Shown: positions 43,201 to 51,420, counted from the stretch's first letter. The stretch is 64,000 nt of DNA from a virus (IMGVR_UViG_3300043446_003193:64001-128000); one strand, 5' to 3'. A program made the numbers and translations. Notes: generated by a model not told the origin, from the letters alone.

Positions 43201-43594
43201 TATAATAAACTTGTACTAAACCAGTTAAATATCCGTATGATGAATTGAATACAGTTTGTCCGGCAGTTGCAACAAATCTTTCAGTATTTAAGATTGCATT
43301 ACTTCCACTTATTGCTATTAGTTGTCCACCACTTATCGCAGCAACATAATTTACACCACTCCCACTTAAGTCCGAAACAAATAATGAACCAGTGATTGTA
43401 GTTGTTGTATTAATATTAAATCCACCGGTGCTTGAAATTGATGCTGTATATGAACCTGTACCGATTTGAGATGGGTTCAATCCTTCAATTCTACTAACAA
43501 TTGATGCACTTAATGCGGACAATTCTGATGCTGATATTACATTTTCTCCGTTAATTGAAAGTGAACCAGTGACTCTTAGGTTATGTTGTCTCAT
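40292..43594 (-). CDS. Largest modular tail fibre protein, paralogue 3 (1100 aa)
   Basis: Residues 1-100 open with RVTGSLSINGENVISASELSAL. Two beta-repeat domains follow (about 105-170 and 180-245) of the kind TAGQTVFNSSYGYLTGLVQV...YNGTKL, found in fibres of marine myophages. Residues about 395-467 hold the 71-residue module, then a type A extension. Repeats of the VGIGTTTPGSTLHILG type and a tip ending FTWTIMEIAQ follow. It has many cysteines in the distal half. The gene is a single unit preceded by a late-type element with one mismatch. Confidence 0.85.
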   Translation of the reverse strand: MRQHNLRVTGSLSINGENVISASELSALSASIVSRIEGLNPSQIGTGSYTASISSTGGFNINTTTTITGSLFVSDLSGSGVNYVAAISGGQLIAISGSNAILNTERFVATAGQTVFNSSYGYLTGLVQVYYNGTKLDSTEFSDINGSTITLTTGSNQTGDIVELVTFRPVSGVEQNALRTKTSFTASASQTTFLVDYTPGLIDVYFNGSHLASEEYTANNGTSIILTEAATGGEVIDIFVYNNQIGAFSGIGGGGEAGQFAYFSSQSGISGSSVISISGSSIIAGGSIIPAVSGAYDLGTTDKPFRHIYVGSGSIYLVNPQGQVTNTITAQSIVTTDTLNSGSINLVNSLPVGTVSSSAQVIGILSSLNSFTASNSATNTFTSSATSRLNSLENKTGSLASTGSNTFYGTQIISGTTWIAGDFIVQGSSSIQYISASSVSIGTNIVNLNTANPSVRYAGISVQDSGSANGVTGSLLWDSTCNRWIYSNPSGVGYSGGVLMSGPRAATFGTETTLTCNYVAKSGGGDHLYDSCIWEMSGSVGINTNSPAGKFQVMDDSGSFFFDGSLPNYNRFKSTTTSSGIGRNLQFSTQDAGVTPDLFISSSGKVGMGTCTPRFQLEICNNNACTGAGQYPAISINNGCTTGYSGVYFYNGITQLGGMEASNSTGNILINSQAALALQTANNNRISIANTGAVTLSCQLYIDGCNRDTVFVKSNNSTFSRLFYAGNNQIVFHNAGTTANGGAWGLNNYEDTAALFRVFNDGIAKFYGRVCMCDLQILNTGSSCTASIRLGGTNDVGNSRLYFQSAGNASYIDNYGDNEYKKLAIEASCLILNGSSGGRVGIGTTTPGSTLHILGLNDNQVKIDVAAGCSYSSINFARNNTNVGAIAYNHNINEFQVPYTNCSCAYIAMYTGAGKVVTIDKSGFANFTCNIFAPGTPIQVVTGNATVSSGAQGTGSSMGTNEAGGSTPAYNQGLNIAQTTFTPKSATSKILIMTNSVVMWERSNVSDHFYLWAANHTDGTILVKSGQYLYNFGPNGQNGGIISLNGTANSWGTTTKTIIFRIGTTGSSGAYYEWNPYYASAGFDAATVGNFTWTIMEIAQ
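42194..42406 (-). repeat. Fibre 213-bp module, copy 3
   Basis: GSLAST to QDSGS, residues 397-467 of the 1100-residue fibre; same 71-codon length as the other copies. Confidence 0.9.
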
Positions 43595-43626
43595 TCGTAG
43601 TTATTCTCTGTTTAATTAATACTACA

Positions 43627-43636
43627 TATAAGTATT
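43627..43636 (-). promoter_or_regulatory. Putative late promoter element (one mismatch)
   Basis: The coding strand reads AATACTTATA, 32 bases before the ATG of the 1100-residue fibre; one base differs from ATATTTATA. Confidence 0.35.
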
Positions 43637-43655
43637 TAATTTCTTCCGAATTGAG

Positions 43656-43838
43656 TTAAGGAATATAAATGTGTGCAGTATCTTCGTTTATATTACTAAA
43701 ATGTATTGGTGAAGATATTTTTACACCATTACTTAAATTTAATATTAGGTATGTCAAAGTAATTGCTGCTAAAATTTTAATCAATTCTAAACTACTTTTG
43801 AATTCTATTGTTTTCATATTATTATTTTTAATATCCAA
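43656..43838 (-). CDS. Small membrane protein (60 aa)
   Basis: Single hydrophobic segment (ELIKILAAITLTYLILNLS) after a short basic N-terminus. A second in-frame ATG at 43817 is a possible start. It occupies the gap between the LamG adhesin and the 1100-residue fibre, overlapping the former by 11 bases. One transmembrane helix with a short C-terminal tail would fit a small inner-membrane protein; a role in lysis or superinfection exclusion is only a guess. Confidence 0.45.
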   Translation of the reverse strand: MDIKNNNMKTIEFKSSLELIKILAAITLTYLILNLSNGVKISSPIHFSNINEDTAHIYIP

Positions 43839-44679
43839 ATCTTGCTTTTGTTACATTATAATTATTTAATATCTCTGCATCGGATAATGCTCTATTATAT
43901 ATAAAATATGTAGCAATTGCACCATTATTAAATTCACCAGGAGTGTTATCTGCTTTAGTGTGTGCACCAATTAAATATGTTTTATTTGGTTTGTTTTGTA
44001 CTCCCGATTTAGATGTACTTGTATATAGTGAACCATTTATGTACATTTTTTGTGTAGTTCCATCAAATGTTTGTGCCAAATTATACCACGTATTATATGA
44101 ATATGTAGAATGTAAATCACTATTTGATGTACCACCACCTGTTGTAATTCTTGTACTCATATATCCAATTGCAAGTCCGTTTAGATAAATTTCAACACCT
44201 TGATATACTGAACTTTCATATCCAGTACCACCTAATATCATTACTTTTTCAGAATATGTATTATTATTAAACCAAATTTGAGTTGTGGAATAATCCGTTG
44301 CAGGTGAAGAAGATAAACTCATATATCCTCCACCTAAATAAGATGCAGCAGGTGCGTATGTTCCAGTAAATTGATAATATCTAATATTACCGGAAGTTTG
44401 AATTACAGGATTTGATCCACCATTATATGAATTTGGTAATGCATAATATCCAGTATTTAATAAATTATACCAAGCACTATTATTTGCATATGTTGCATTT
44501 TTTGCATCCAAATACCAAGTCATTCCACTAGTTACTACACCGGTACCATAAAATTCACTCATTCCATCAGGTGTTGATTTTCCCATCGTATTACTTAAAG
44601 ACCTCAACGAATATGAAGGACTCCCTAATTCCGAAGCTATTTGACCGATTGATATACATCCGCTACTTTGTAATGCCAT
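43828..44679 (-). CDS. LamG/concanavalin-like adhesin (283 aa)
   Basis: Probable receptor-binding lectin of the fibre tip. The N-terminal 60 residues (SGCISIGQIASELG, STPDGMSEFYG) look like a short attachment region. The remainder is a beta-sandwich of the laminin G/concanavalin A type: WYNLAQTFDGTTQKMYINGSL and GAIATYFIYNRALSDAEILNNY are hallmark strands. It follows the 784-residue fibre, coupled by TAATG, so it may assemble on that fibre. The ligand is likely a surface glycan. Confidence 0.8.
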   Translation of the reverse strand: MALQSSGCISIGQIASELGSPSYSLRSLSNTMGKSTPDGMSEFYGTGVVTSGMTWYLDAKNATYANNSAWYNLLNTGYYALPNSYNGGSNPVIQTSGNIRYYQFTGTYAPAASYLGGGYMSLSSSPATDYSTTQIWFNNNTYSEKVMILGGTGYESSVYQGVEIYLNGLAIGYMSTRITTGGGTSNSDLHSTYSYNTWYNLAQTFDGTTQKMYINGSLYTSTSKSGVQNKPNKTYLIGAHTKADNTPGEFNNGAIATYFIYNRALSDAEILNNYNVTKARFGY

Positions 44680-47033
44680 TATAATCCTTTTGGTTTTTTA
44701 AGATTTTCTACTTCTATTGTAAGATTATCTATTTTAATTTGTTGTTCTTTAATTGCTTCTACCAATAATGCCGTCATATTTCCATAAGATACTCCATATC
44801 TATCTTGTTCTTTGTTATATGTTACTACTTCTGGAACTACATTTTGAACTTCTTGTGCTATGAAACCAATCTTAGTTGATTTATCTTCCAAATCAGTTCT
44901 ATTATACGAAACACCTCTCAATCTTAATACTTTATCTAATGGGTCGGTTATTGTTACTATATTTTCTTTAATTCTTCTATCGGAATATGCTACAACATCT
45001 CCAGATGCAGTTGCTGTACCACCACTACTTACACTAAATAATACTACCGTCCAAGCGTAGTCCACAACTTCAAAACTTCTAGAAGATGAACTATTACCAC
45101 CCAGTTGAACAGTCATTGTACCTTGGTTTCTATCGGATGCCCTACCTATCCACGCTTCACCTGTATTTGTTGTGCTATTTGGAAAAGTTCCCAAAGTAAT
45201 TTTTCCAGAGAATGATGAATATCCAGCACTTGTAATATTAAAAAATGCCGTATCATCTCTTCCAATTGAGTATTTATCCGTACCTTGTGCATTTGCACCT
45301 ACACCCATATCCCAATAATGATTTGCTGCACCATCCGATGCCATTCTTACTTTTGCTCCCGTATTTGTACCAGTAAATCCATTAACACCATTTGCAACAT
45401 AAGAAATGTGTGGATTTATATGCATTACCCATCTATCTTGATGACTACCATAAAGTGTTGGATATGTCGTACTACCTGCCCAACTGGCTTGAATATTTCC
45501 CAATGTTGCGGTATATGACCCACCATTTATTGCAGTTACTGCTCCAGTTGAAGTTACTGATCCAAATGTTGGACCAGAAGTTGTTAGTAATGCCTGATTG
45601 ATATATGTTCCAAATCCAGATGTAGATGATAATGTAATTTGCCCACTACCACTAACTACCGTTTCTGCATTCAATTTTGTTTTTACTCTTGCATCGGTAT
45701 AATATAAGTTGGTGTTTTCTGATAAATTTGCAGTAGTAAATCCACTTAAAGATATTTGAGATGAACCTGAAACAATTCCAGCAGGTATTGAACTTAATGA
45801 TGAATAAATAACTTGCCCACTACCACTTACAACACCGGAAGGTAATTGAGCACTTCCACTCCATACACCTGCCAAATTTGTTGCAGTTATAGTTGATGAT
45901 ACTTTTAAACTACCAGTTATTTCAGTATTTAATTTTAATCCAATAGTTGTACCATCATCATAAATTGCAGATGAAGAAATATGATCATCACCAACTGCTT
46001 TGACAATATAATTGTTAACTAATCCTAATTCGCTACCTAAAGTTTGTGATTGTGGTCCTGCTATAAATTTTGCAGATGTATATCCACTTCCACTTGGATT
46101 TTGATACAACCAGTTATTATTGGTTGAATCCCAAAGTATTGAACCAGTAAGACCGGTACTACCACTATCTATTACACTTATACCCGCATAACGAACTGCA
46201 GGATTTGCAGTATTTAGAACTACTTTATTTGTTCCAATATTAACCGAACTACCTGTAATATTTTGAATTGATGAACTTCCTTGTACAATTAAATCGGTAG
46301 TAATATATAATGAACCACTAAATACTTGAGTACCAATAAATGTGTTTGAACCCGTTGTTGCTAGCGAACCAGTTTTATTTTCTAAGTTTGTAAGACGAGT
46401 ATTTTGAGTTGTATTTAAATTATCTACCGATGCAGATGTGGTTTCTAATGCACTTAATCTTGCATTTTGAGTAGTATTTGTAGTGTCTACTGATGCCGAT
46501 TTTGTTTCTAATGCATTTATTCTAGCTGTATTTGATGATGTTATAGTTTCAATACTACCTAATCTTGCAGAAGTAGATGAAGTAAATGTATTTATTGCTC
46601 CTACCGAAACATTTACACTTGCTGATGTTGTTTGTAAAGAAGATAATACTGTATTTGTAGAAGATGTATAAGAATTAAATGATGCTGATGTTGCGTAATC
46701 ACTTACTTGTCCTACCGAAGATGATTGTGCAATATTTTGTGTTACTGATCCGGTACTGTCTACAAATGCAATAGAAGATGTGGTAATTACAACACTACCA
46801 ATTTGAATACCACCACCTGGAGCAGAACTTATTGTTGATTTTACACTACCACTATCTACAAAATTAATTGAACCGGTAGATACATAAATTTCTTTAAAGT
46901 ATTTATCAACACTTCCTAAATTACGAATGTTATTAGTATCTGGAATAATGTTACCACTTACTATTATATTTTGAAAAGAAGAACTGGCATTTACCGTTAG
47001 TGATCCGGTTATTTGAGCATCATTTATTAACAT
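44679..47033 (-). CDS. Modular tail fibre protein, paralogue 4, with S74 chaperone C-terminus (784 aa)
   Basis: The N-terminal 221 residues carry coiled-coil-like repeats of the TTQNARLSALETTSASVD kind. Module at 222-292, then a type C extension (NNWLYQNPSGSGYTSAK, GSELGLVNNYIVKA). The C-terminus from about residue 684 has SDRRIKENI, IGFIAQEVQNVVPE and a final coiled coil. This is the intramolecular S74 chaperone that trimerises a fibre and cuts itself off at the Ser of SDRR. It is the only fibre with a canonical S74 motif in this window and is followed by the LamG adhesin. Confidence 0.88.
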   Translation of the reverse strand: MLINDAQITGSLTVNASSSFQNIIVSGNIIPDTNNIRNLGSVDKYFKEIYVSTGSINFVDSGSVKSTISSAPGGGIQIGSVVITTSSIAFVDSTGSVTQNIAQSSSVGQVSDYATSASFNSYTSSTNTVLSSLQTTSASVNVSVGAINTFTSSTSARLGSIETITSSNTARINALETKSASVDTTNTTQNARLSALETTSASVDNLNTTQNTRLTNLENKTGSLATTGSNTFIGTQVFSGSLYITTDLIVQGSSSIQNITGSSVNIGTNKVVLNTANPAVRYAGISVIDSGSTGLTGSILWDSTNNNWLYQNPSGSGYTSAKFIAGPQSQTLGSELGLVNNYIVKAVGDDHISSSAIYDDGTTIGLKLNTEITGSLKVSSTITATNLAGVWSGSAQLPSGVVSGSGQVIYSSLSSIPAGIVSGSSQISLSGFTTANLSENTNLYYTDARVKTKLNAETVVSGSGQITLSSTSGFGTYINQALLTTSGPTFGSVTSTGAVTAINGGSYTATLGNIQASWAGSTTYPTLYGSHQDRWVMHINPHISYVANGVNGFTGTNTGAKVRMASDGAANHYWDMGVGANAQGTDKYSIGRDDTAFFNITSAGYSSFSGKITLGTFPNSTTNTGEAWIGRASDRNQGTMTVQLGGNSSSSRSFEVVDYAWTVVLFSVSSGGTATASGDVVAYSDRRIKENIVTITDPLDKVLRLRGVSYNRTDLEDKSTKIGFIAQEVQNVVPEVVTYNKEQDRYGVSYGNMTALLVEAIKEQQIKIDNLTIEVENLKKPKGL
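46158..46370 (-). repeat. Fibre 213-bp module, copy 4
   Basis: GSLATT to IDSGS, residues 222-292 of the 784-residue fibre; exact 213-bp length. Confidence 0.9.
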
Positions 47034-47051
47034 CTATATTCTGTTTTTGAA

Positions 47052-47061
47052 TATAAATATC
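47052..47061 (-). promoter_or_regulatory. Putative late promoter element
   Basis: The coding strand reads GATATTTATA, 18 bases before the 784-residue fibre ATG. Confidence 0.5.
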
Positions 47062-47077
47062 AATTTTTACTATTAAA

Positions 47078-47830
47078 TTACTTCTTATTGTACTGGCTAA
47101 GTATCTGTCTTGCCGAACTTTCATCCATATACGGATAAAGTCTATGATATCCCAATGTACCTAATTCAAATTTTGATTCAACACTAAATTTCTTAGATAC
47201 TTCAATTGGTGCATAATTTCCGATATTATACTTAATTAATCTTAAACAAAAGAATATATCTTCTGCAAAAAATGATGCTGTTGAATATTGTCCCAATTGT
47301 ATTAGTTCTTGTAAATCTGTTTCCCATCCAAAGTTTCTGCACACATATTCCATTATTCTAGGATTTCTAATTGATAATCCACCATTTTGAATTGTTTTAT
47401 CACCAACCCAATTATAACAAGGTGCACCAATATAATCCCAATCTAAGAATTCTTCAATACCTTCTCTTAAAAGACCAGTATCGGTTTGGAATATTAAAAT
47501 TCTTTCGTATTCGTATAAATCAATCCAAAAGTTTCTATCAGTTAAGAATAGACAATAATTTAACAATGGTTTTAAATGAGGATTGTTTTTTAATAATTCA
47601 TCAAATCCTGCAATATTTTGTATTGTTTTTGGAATTGGTAAATTAGACGGATATCTTCGGAAATGAATATTATCTTCTTTTAATAACTTTCTATATTCCT
47701 TTTCAGTGCTTTCTGATGTGTAAATGATTATATCAGTATCTTTTGGTAAATACTTCATATGTTCTTTTACAATCTTATAAAATTCTGCAATCTTTCTATC
47801 TTCAATTATAACTGCTCCTAATTTTTTCAT
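47078..47830 (-). CDS. Glycosyltransferase-like protein, DUF5672 type
   Basis: 250 residues using the ATG at 47830 (MKKLGAVIIEDRK), two bases after the upstream stop. Key segments FQTDTGLLREGIEEFLDWDYIGAPCYNW and QNGGLSIRNPRIM match the DUF5672 family, usually annotated as glycosyltransferases; the DxD-like QTD and the NGG motif are the likely sugar-nucleotide and acceptor sites. It is the last gene of a four-gene block. Substrate unknown: a sugar added to the fibre or a surface polymer. Confidence 0.75.
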   Translation of the reverse strand: MKKLGAVIIEDRKIAEFYKIVKEHMKYLPKDTDIIIYTSESTEKEYRKLLKEDNIHFRRYPSNLPIPKTIQNIAGFDELLKNNPHLKPLLNYCLFLTDRNFWIDLYEYERILIFQTDTGLLREGIEEFLDWDYIGAPCYNWVGDKTIQNGGLSIRNPRIMEYVCRNFGWETDLQELIQLGQYSTASFFAEDIFFCLRLIKYNIGNYAPIEVSKKFSVESKFELGTLGYHRLYPYMDESSARQILSQYNKK

Positions 47831-47832
47831 AA

Positions 47833-48540
47833 CTATATTTCGTTTTCCCAATTTGTTAAAGGTGATAACCATTTAGTTTCCCCATGTGTAGAATAGCCAG
47901 GAATAGATGATACCAATCTTCTACCTTTTTTAGTTAGGTCTCCCCACATTTGAAAATCATGTGGATATTCTCCTGCTGTCCATTGTCTTAAAACCGCTTC
48001 ATCTTCTTTTAGAGTTTTTACTTTTGCAGCAAATGTCATTGTAGTTGAATTAGTAATCTTAAAATGTGATAACTCACCACAATAAACTCTCGTAAATTCT
48101 GCTCTACCCTCACAATAAGGATTTCCACCTTCAATTGGATTTAAGTATTTATCTCTATGGTCATAAAGTGTAACATAATCCATTCCTAAATTCAAACCAT
48201 CTTCTAATACTTTTTGGGAACCGTCTTTATGTAAATAATCATCTTCTAAAAAGTAAACAATTTCATCTCCCTCTAAAACAAATACTTCCGTTTGTCCTAA
48301 TGCATGTGATAGTGCTAAATTAAATGTTCCAGCTCCATGTCCTATTTGAACTATTTGTGCTTTACCACTATAAATCTTTTCTATTTCTGATTTAAGATTT
48401 TCCGAAACACCATCCATTATAAGTAAAAAATCTTCTTGTCCGAAATGTTTAAGTGCATTTTTAAGACAATTGATTTTAGTAATATAATCGGGCTTCTCTT
48501 TTTGATATCCACCTTCTGATATTCTATAAATAACTTTCAT
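47833..48540 (-). CDS. GT-A-type glycosyltransferase
   Basis: 235 residues. N-terminal ISEGGYQKEKPDYITKINCLKNAL, then LLIMDGVSENL, HGAGTFNLALSHAL and YFLEDDYLH are consistent with a GT-A fold (family 2-like). EDD is the metal and sugar-nucleotide-binding acidic motif, here in the place of DxD. The C-terminal half lacks a clear acceptor motif. Coupled by TAATG to the methyltransferase upstream. Likely transfers a sugar from a nucleotide donor; acceptor unknown. Confidence 0.75.
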   Translation of the reverse strand: MKVIYRISEGGYQKEKPDYITKINCLKNALKHFGQEDFLLIMDGVSENLKSEIEKIYSGKAQIVQIGHGAGTFNLALSHALGQTEVFVLEGDEIVYFLEDDYLHKDGSQKVLEDGLNLGMDYVTLYDHRDKYLNPIEGGNPYCEGRAEFTRVYCGELSHFKITNSTTMTFAAKVKTLKEDEAVLRQWTAGEYPHDFQMWGDLTKKGRRLVSSIPGYSTHGETKWLSPLTNWENEI

Positions 48541-49052
48541 TAACCTCTTTTTATAACTCTAAAACCATTATTGTTTGTTACAGTTTCACATTCTACCCAA
48601 TGAGGATTTGCTTCCATAAATTCTTCAATTGCTCTATTCATATCATTTGCCCATTCGGTATCATGAAATGCAATATATTTTCTGGCTTTATTTCCATGCA
48701 ATTCTAATTCACCCTTCATTTGGTCGTAGTTGTGTTCGGTATCTATAAACAATAAATCGGTTTCTTCTATTTGAATTTCTAATGTGCTTTTTTCTATGAA
48801 CTGAAAATCTATTCCTAATTGGTTTGTTGTATCGTAAACATCATTAATATTTTCCGATGTTCTAATATCATAACAAATTAATTTTTTAGGATTTGAACCA
48901 ACCCAACCCCAAGTTGAAACAACATCTCTAACTCCAAATTCAGTTATATGTTCACATTCTTTCCCATATTTTAACATAAGGGGAAAGTGTTCACAAATAT
49001 CACAACCGGAATTACTTAGTTCTTCTATTTTTTCAGTTACATTAATTATCAT
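48540..49052 (-). CDS. Class I SAM-dependent methyltransferase (Methyltransf_24-like)
   Basis: 170 residues. TEFGVRDVVSTWGW is the SAM-pocket strand and glycine region, and DLLFIDTEHNYDQMKGELELHG followed by KYIAFHDTEW matches small-molecule or sugar O-methyltransferases of the type 24/cephalosporin-hydroxylase group. TAATG overlaps on both sides tie it to the two flanking glycosyltransferases, so methylation of a sugar is the natural guess. It is unrelated in sequence to the SPPY DNA methyltransferases. Confidence 0.75.
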   Translation of the reverse strand: MIINVTEKIEELSNSGCDICEHFPLMLKYGKECEHITEFGVRDVVSTWGWVGSNPKKLICYDIRTSENINDVYDTTNQLGIDFQFIEKSTLEIQIEETDLLFIDTEHNYDQMKGELELHGNKARKYIAFHDTEWANDMNRAIEEFMEANPHWVECETVTNNNGFRVIKRG

Positions 49053-49951
49053 TAGAACTTATTTACTTCATTGATTATTTGTGATACATCAAACATTTCG
49101 TCTTGAGAACCATAAGGACACTCGTGAAATTGTCCGTCTAATGAATAATCAAAATAAAGTGAATCAATTCTCTTTGTATTTCCAATTGGTTCTTTTGCTT
49201 CAATATTTTTGTGTATTTCGTAACCAAACATTTTAGGATGTGTTCCAATCCATAAAACTACTGATGGTAATTTGAATGCCGCTGCTGCGTGTTGTAAACA
49301 AGAATCAATTAGGACTCTTTTTGCTGAAACTTTTAATAGAGAGAACAATTCGGTATTACTCATCTGACGAGTAATTGTTTCTACTGCCGGATGATTTACT
49401 GATTGAGATTCGTGCTTACAAATTTGAATGATATGATATTGTTGTCCAAATTGTTGAACCAATGCTTCTACAACTGTTTTCGGCATGTCTCTTGTCCATG
49501 CATAGATTGGTTGTCCATCCATAATTGGGCCTCCGTTTGTATGCAATAACATAATCGGACGAGAACGCTGCCATTGTAAGTGCATTTGATTTTGTGTCAT
49601 ATTCAAATACAATTCTGGCAAATCTTCTTTCTTATTAAAAGGTAAATCATACATCTTATGCCAAGTTTCCGTTAGAGGAGTTTGTTGCATCATATGTTGT
49701 GATTCAAAATAAGGTTCTCTTCTTAAGACAATAGTATCTTTGCCATTGATATAATCATCCCAAAAATAAGGAGATACACCTAATCTATAAACTCTATGTA
49801 TGTAAGGATTGTTTAAAAATATCTCTGGGAAAGAACATACTACGATTAACTTTCTATCTGGATATTTTTTGTAAATATTTTTAAGGATTGCAGTAGATGC
49901 TACATTTTTACCTAGTCCACCTTCAACGTGGAAAATAACGAATTTGTCCAT
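49052..49951 (-). CDS. GT-B glycosyltransferase, heptosyltransferase (GT9)-like
   Basis: 299 residues, two Rossmann-like halves. The N-terminal loop is GGLGKNVASTAILKNI, and the C-terminal donor-binding half contains VLIDSCLQHAAAAFKLPSVVLWIGTHPKMFGY, as in heptosyltransferase-type GT9 enzymes. First gene of the four-gene block and preceded by a metabolic-class promoter-like motif. Likely transfers a sugar from an ADP- or UDP-linked donor; no donor biosynthesis genes were seen. Confidence 0.75.
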   Translation of the reverse strand: MDKFVIFHVEGGLGKNVASTAILKNIYKKYPDRKLIVVCSFPEIFLNNPYIHRVYRLGVSPYFWDDYINGKDTIVLRREPYFESQHMMQQTPLTETWHKMYDLPFNKKEDLPELYLNMTQNQMHLQWQRSRPIMLLHTNGGPIMDGQPIYAWTRDMPKTVVEALVQQFGQQYHIIQICKHESQSVNHPAVETITRQMSNTELFSLLKVSAKRVLIDSCLQHAAAAFKLPSVVLWIGTHPKMFGYEIHKNIEAKEPIGNTKRIDSLYFDYSLDGQFHECPYGSQDEMFDVSQIINEVNKF

Positions 49952-49974
49952 TTATAACTTTTTAATGTTTTATA

Positions 49975-49996
49975 GAAATAAATATACGAAAAATAA
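49975..49996 (-). promoter_or_regulatory. Promoter-like motif upstream of the glycosyltransferase block
   Basis: The coding strand reads TTATTTTTCGTATATTTATT, 23 bases before the ATG. It is a near copy of the motifs before asnB and the family A polymerase-like gene, and not an exact copy of the structural-gene element. Confidence 0.45.
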
Positions 49997-50016
49997 TTTA
50001 GAATACCAAAAATAAA

Positions 50017-50706
50017 TTATCCCTTTAAATTAGTAGATACTAAATATGATGTTCCGGTATAATACATACCACTTGACCCATCATTAAATTTAACATCTTC
50101 TAAATTATATCCGTTTGGTAAACCATTTCTATTATTCATATCACCTAACCATGTACCTAATTGATAATCTCCATTTGGTTCGGTATAAACAGTATCTCTC
50201 AACCACCATCTTCCATAATCTTTTACTTGCCAATCGGATGCACCTGTTCCATAAAAATATGGATTTCTCATTATATTACCTGTATAATCACCTGAATTTG
50301 ATGTGGATGTTCTATAAATACCAGGAACTGCTGATAAATAGGTATACCCAGTATCTCCAACTACATTGCTAAGAAAGTTTCTCATTGCTCTCCAATGATA
50401 TTTACTTCTTGGCATAATTAAATCTAATCCCAACGCAGTTCCACTATGTACTGCTGTATATGAATTTACTGATATACCACCTGTTATTACATAAAAATCA
50501 TATCCACCGCCTTCTTCTACCATGTCAACATACATTTGTAATGGATTTGGCATAAATTCAGATTGTATCCAATAATAACCAGAAGATTTGTGTGGATAAT
50601 TTCTTGCTAAATCCATACCACTTCTAGCCGGTCTGCTTGATGATGAACCATCTGCAGGTAAAGCATGTGATGAACTTATTATTAAACCTCCTACATCAAA
50701 TGGCAT
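50017..50706 (-). CDS. Fibrinogen-like-domain adhesin 1 (229 aa)
   Basis: A short N-terminal region (MPFDVGGLIISSS) with Ser-rich linker precedes a domain with SGYYWIQ, PNPLQMYVDM, GGGYDFY and a Trp-rich end GRWWLRDTVYTEPNGDYQ, resembling the fibrinogen C-terminal fold that binds sugars or acetyl groups. A tandem paralogue lies directly upstream. Both follow the 813-residue fibre and probably decorate its tip. The identification is from spacing of Gly/Trp motifs, so it is moderate. Confidence 0.65.
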   Translation of the reverse strand: MPFDVGGLIISSSHALPADGSSSSRPARSGMDLARNYPHKSSGYYWIQSEFMPNPLQMYVDMVEEGGGYDFYVITGGISVNSYTAVHSGTALGLDLIMPRSKYHWRAMRNFLSNVVGDTGYTYLSAVPGIYRTSTSNSGDYTGNIMRNPYFYGTGASDWQVKDYGRWWLRDTVYTEPNGDYQLGTWLGDMNNRNGLPNGYNLEDVKFNDGSSGMYYTGTSYLVSTNLKG

Positions 50707-50709
50707 ATC

Positions 50710-51420
50710 TTATCCTTTTAAATTTGTAGATAATAAATAGCTTGTACCCGTTGAATATGTACCACCATCATTAAATCCAGTCAAACTTCCATCAGAATTT
50801 AATGCGTATCCTGCTGCATATAATCCTAAAAATCCATAAGCGTATTGGTCACCATTTGGTTCACCAAATGTGGCATCTTTTAACCACCATCTGCCTAAAT
50901 CAGGTACTTTCCAATCTGGTGGTCCTGATGCGTAATAATTTGGATTTCTCATAACATATGAAGTATAGTTACCATTCATATATGCTGGATATGAGCCTGC
51001 TGCAACAGTTGATGATGTTGCGTATAATTTACCAACTATTTGCATATATCCTGATAAATTTCCTAATACATTATTTGCGTATCTATACATAGCTTTAAAA
51101 TGTCCTTGACTTCTTGGATATATTAAATCCAATCCCAGTGCAGTTCCACTATGATTTGCATTTGCATAAGATACAGCAGTTCCACCACTTATTGGATAAA
51201 AATCCCATCCACCACCATCACAATCACTATCCAAATTTACATACATTTGTAATGGATTTGGCATTTTTTCATTTTGTATCCAATAATATCCACTAGTTTT
51301 TGATGGGTAGTTTCTTTTTATATCCAATCCACTTCTAGCAGGATATGAACTAGAACTACCATCTGGTGCTAATTGTTTTGATGAATCAATAATCAATGTT
51401 CCTCCAATATCTATCGGCAT
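50710..51420 (-). CDS. Fibrinogen-like-domain adhesin 2 (236 aa)
   Basis: Paralogue of the next gene: SGYYWIQ, PNPLQMYV, GGGWDFYPI, GRWWLKDATFGEPNGD and ending YLLSTNLKG in both. I chose the ATG at 51420 (MPIDIGGTL) because it aligns with the start of the sister gene; a longer frame would overlap the fibre gene by 32 bases. Two differing copies side by side suggest alternative or combined receptor specificities. The gap to the sister gene is 3 bases. Confidence 0.65.
   Translation of the reverse strand: MPIDIGGTLIIDSSKQLAPDGSSSSYPARSGLDIKRNYPSKTSGYYWIQNEKMPNPLQMYVNLDSDCDGGGWDFYPISGGTAVSYANANHSGTALGLDLIYPRSQGHFKAMYRYANNVLGNLSGYMQIVGKLYATSSTVAAGSYPAYMNGNYTSYVMRNPNYYASGPPDWKVPDLGRWWLKDATFGEPNGDQYAYGFLGLYAAGYALNSDGSLTGFNDGGTYSTGTSYLLSTNLKG

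Noticed and set aside
47831-47872. Upstream extension of the DUF5672-like gene to 47872
   Set aside because: It overlaps the preceding glycosyltransferase; the ATG at 47830 leaves a normal two-base gap.
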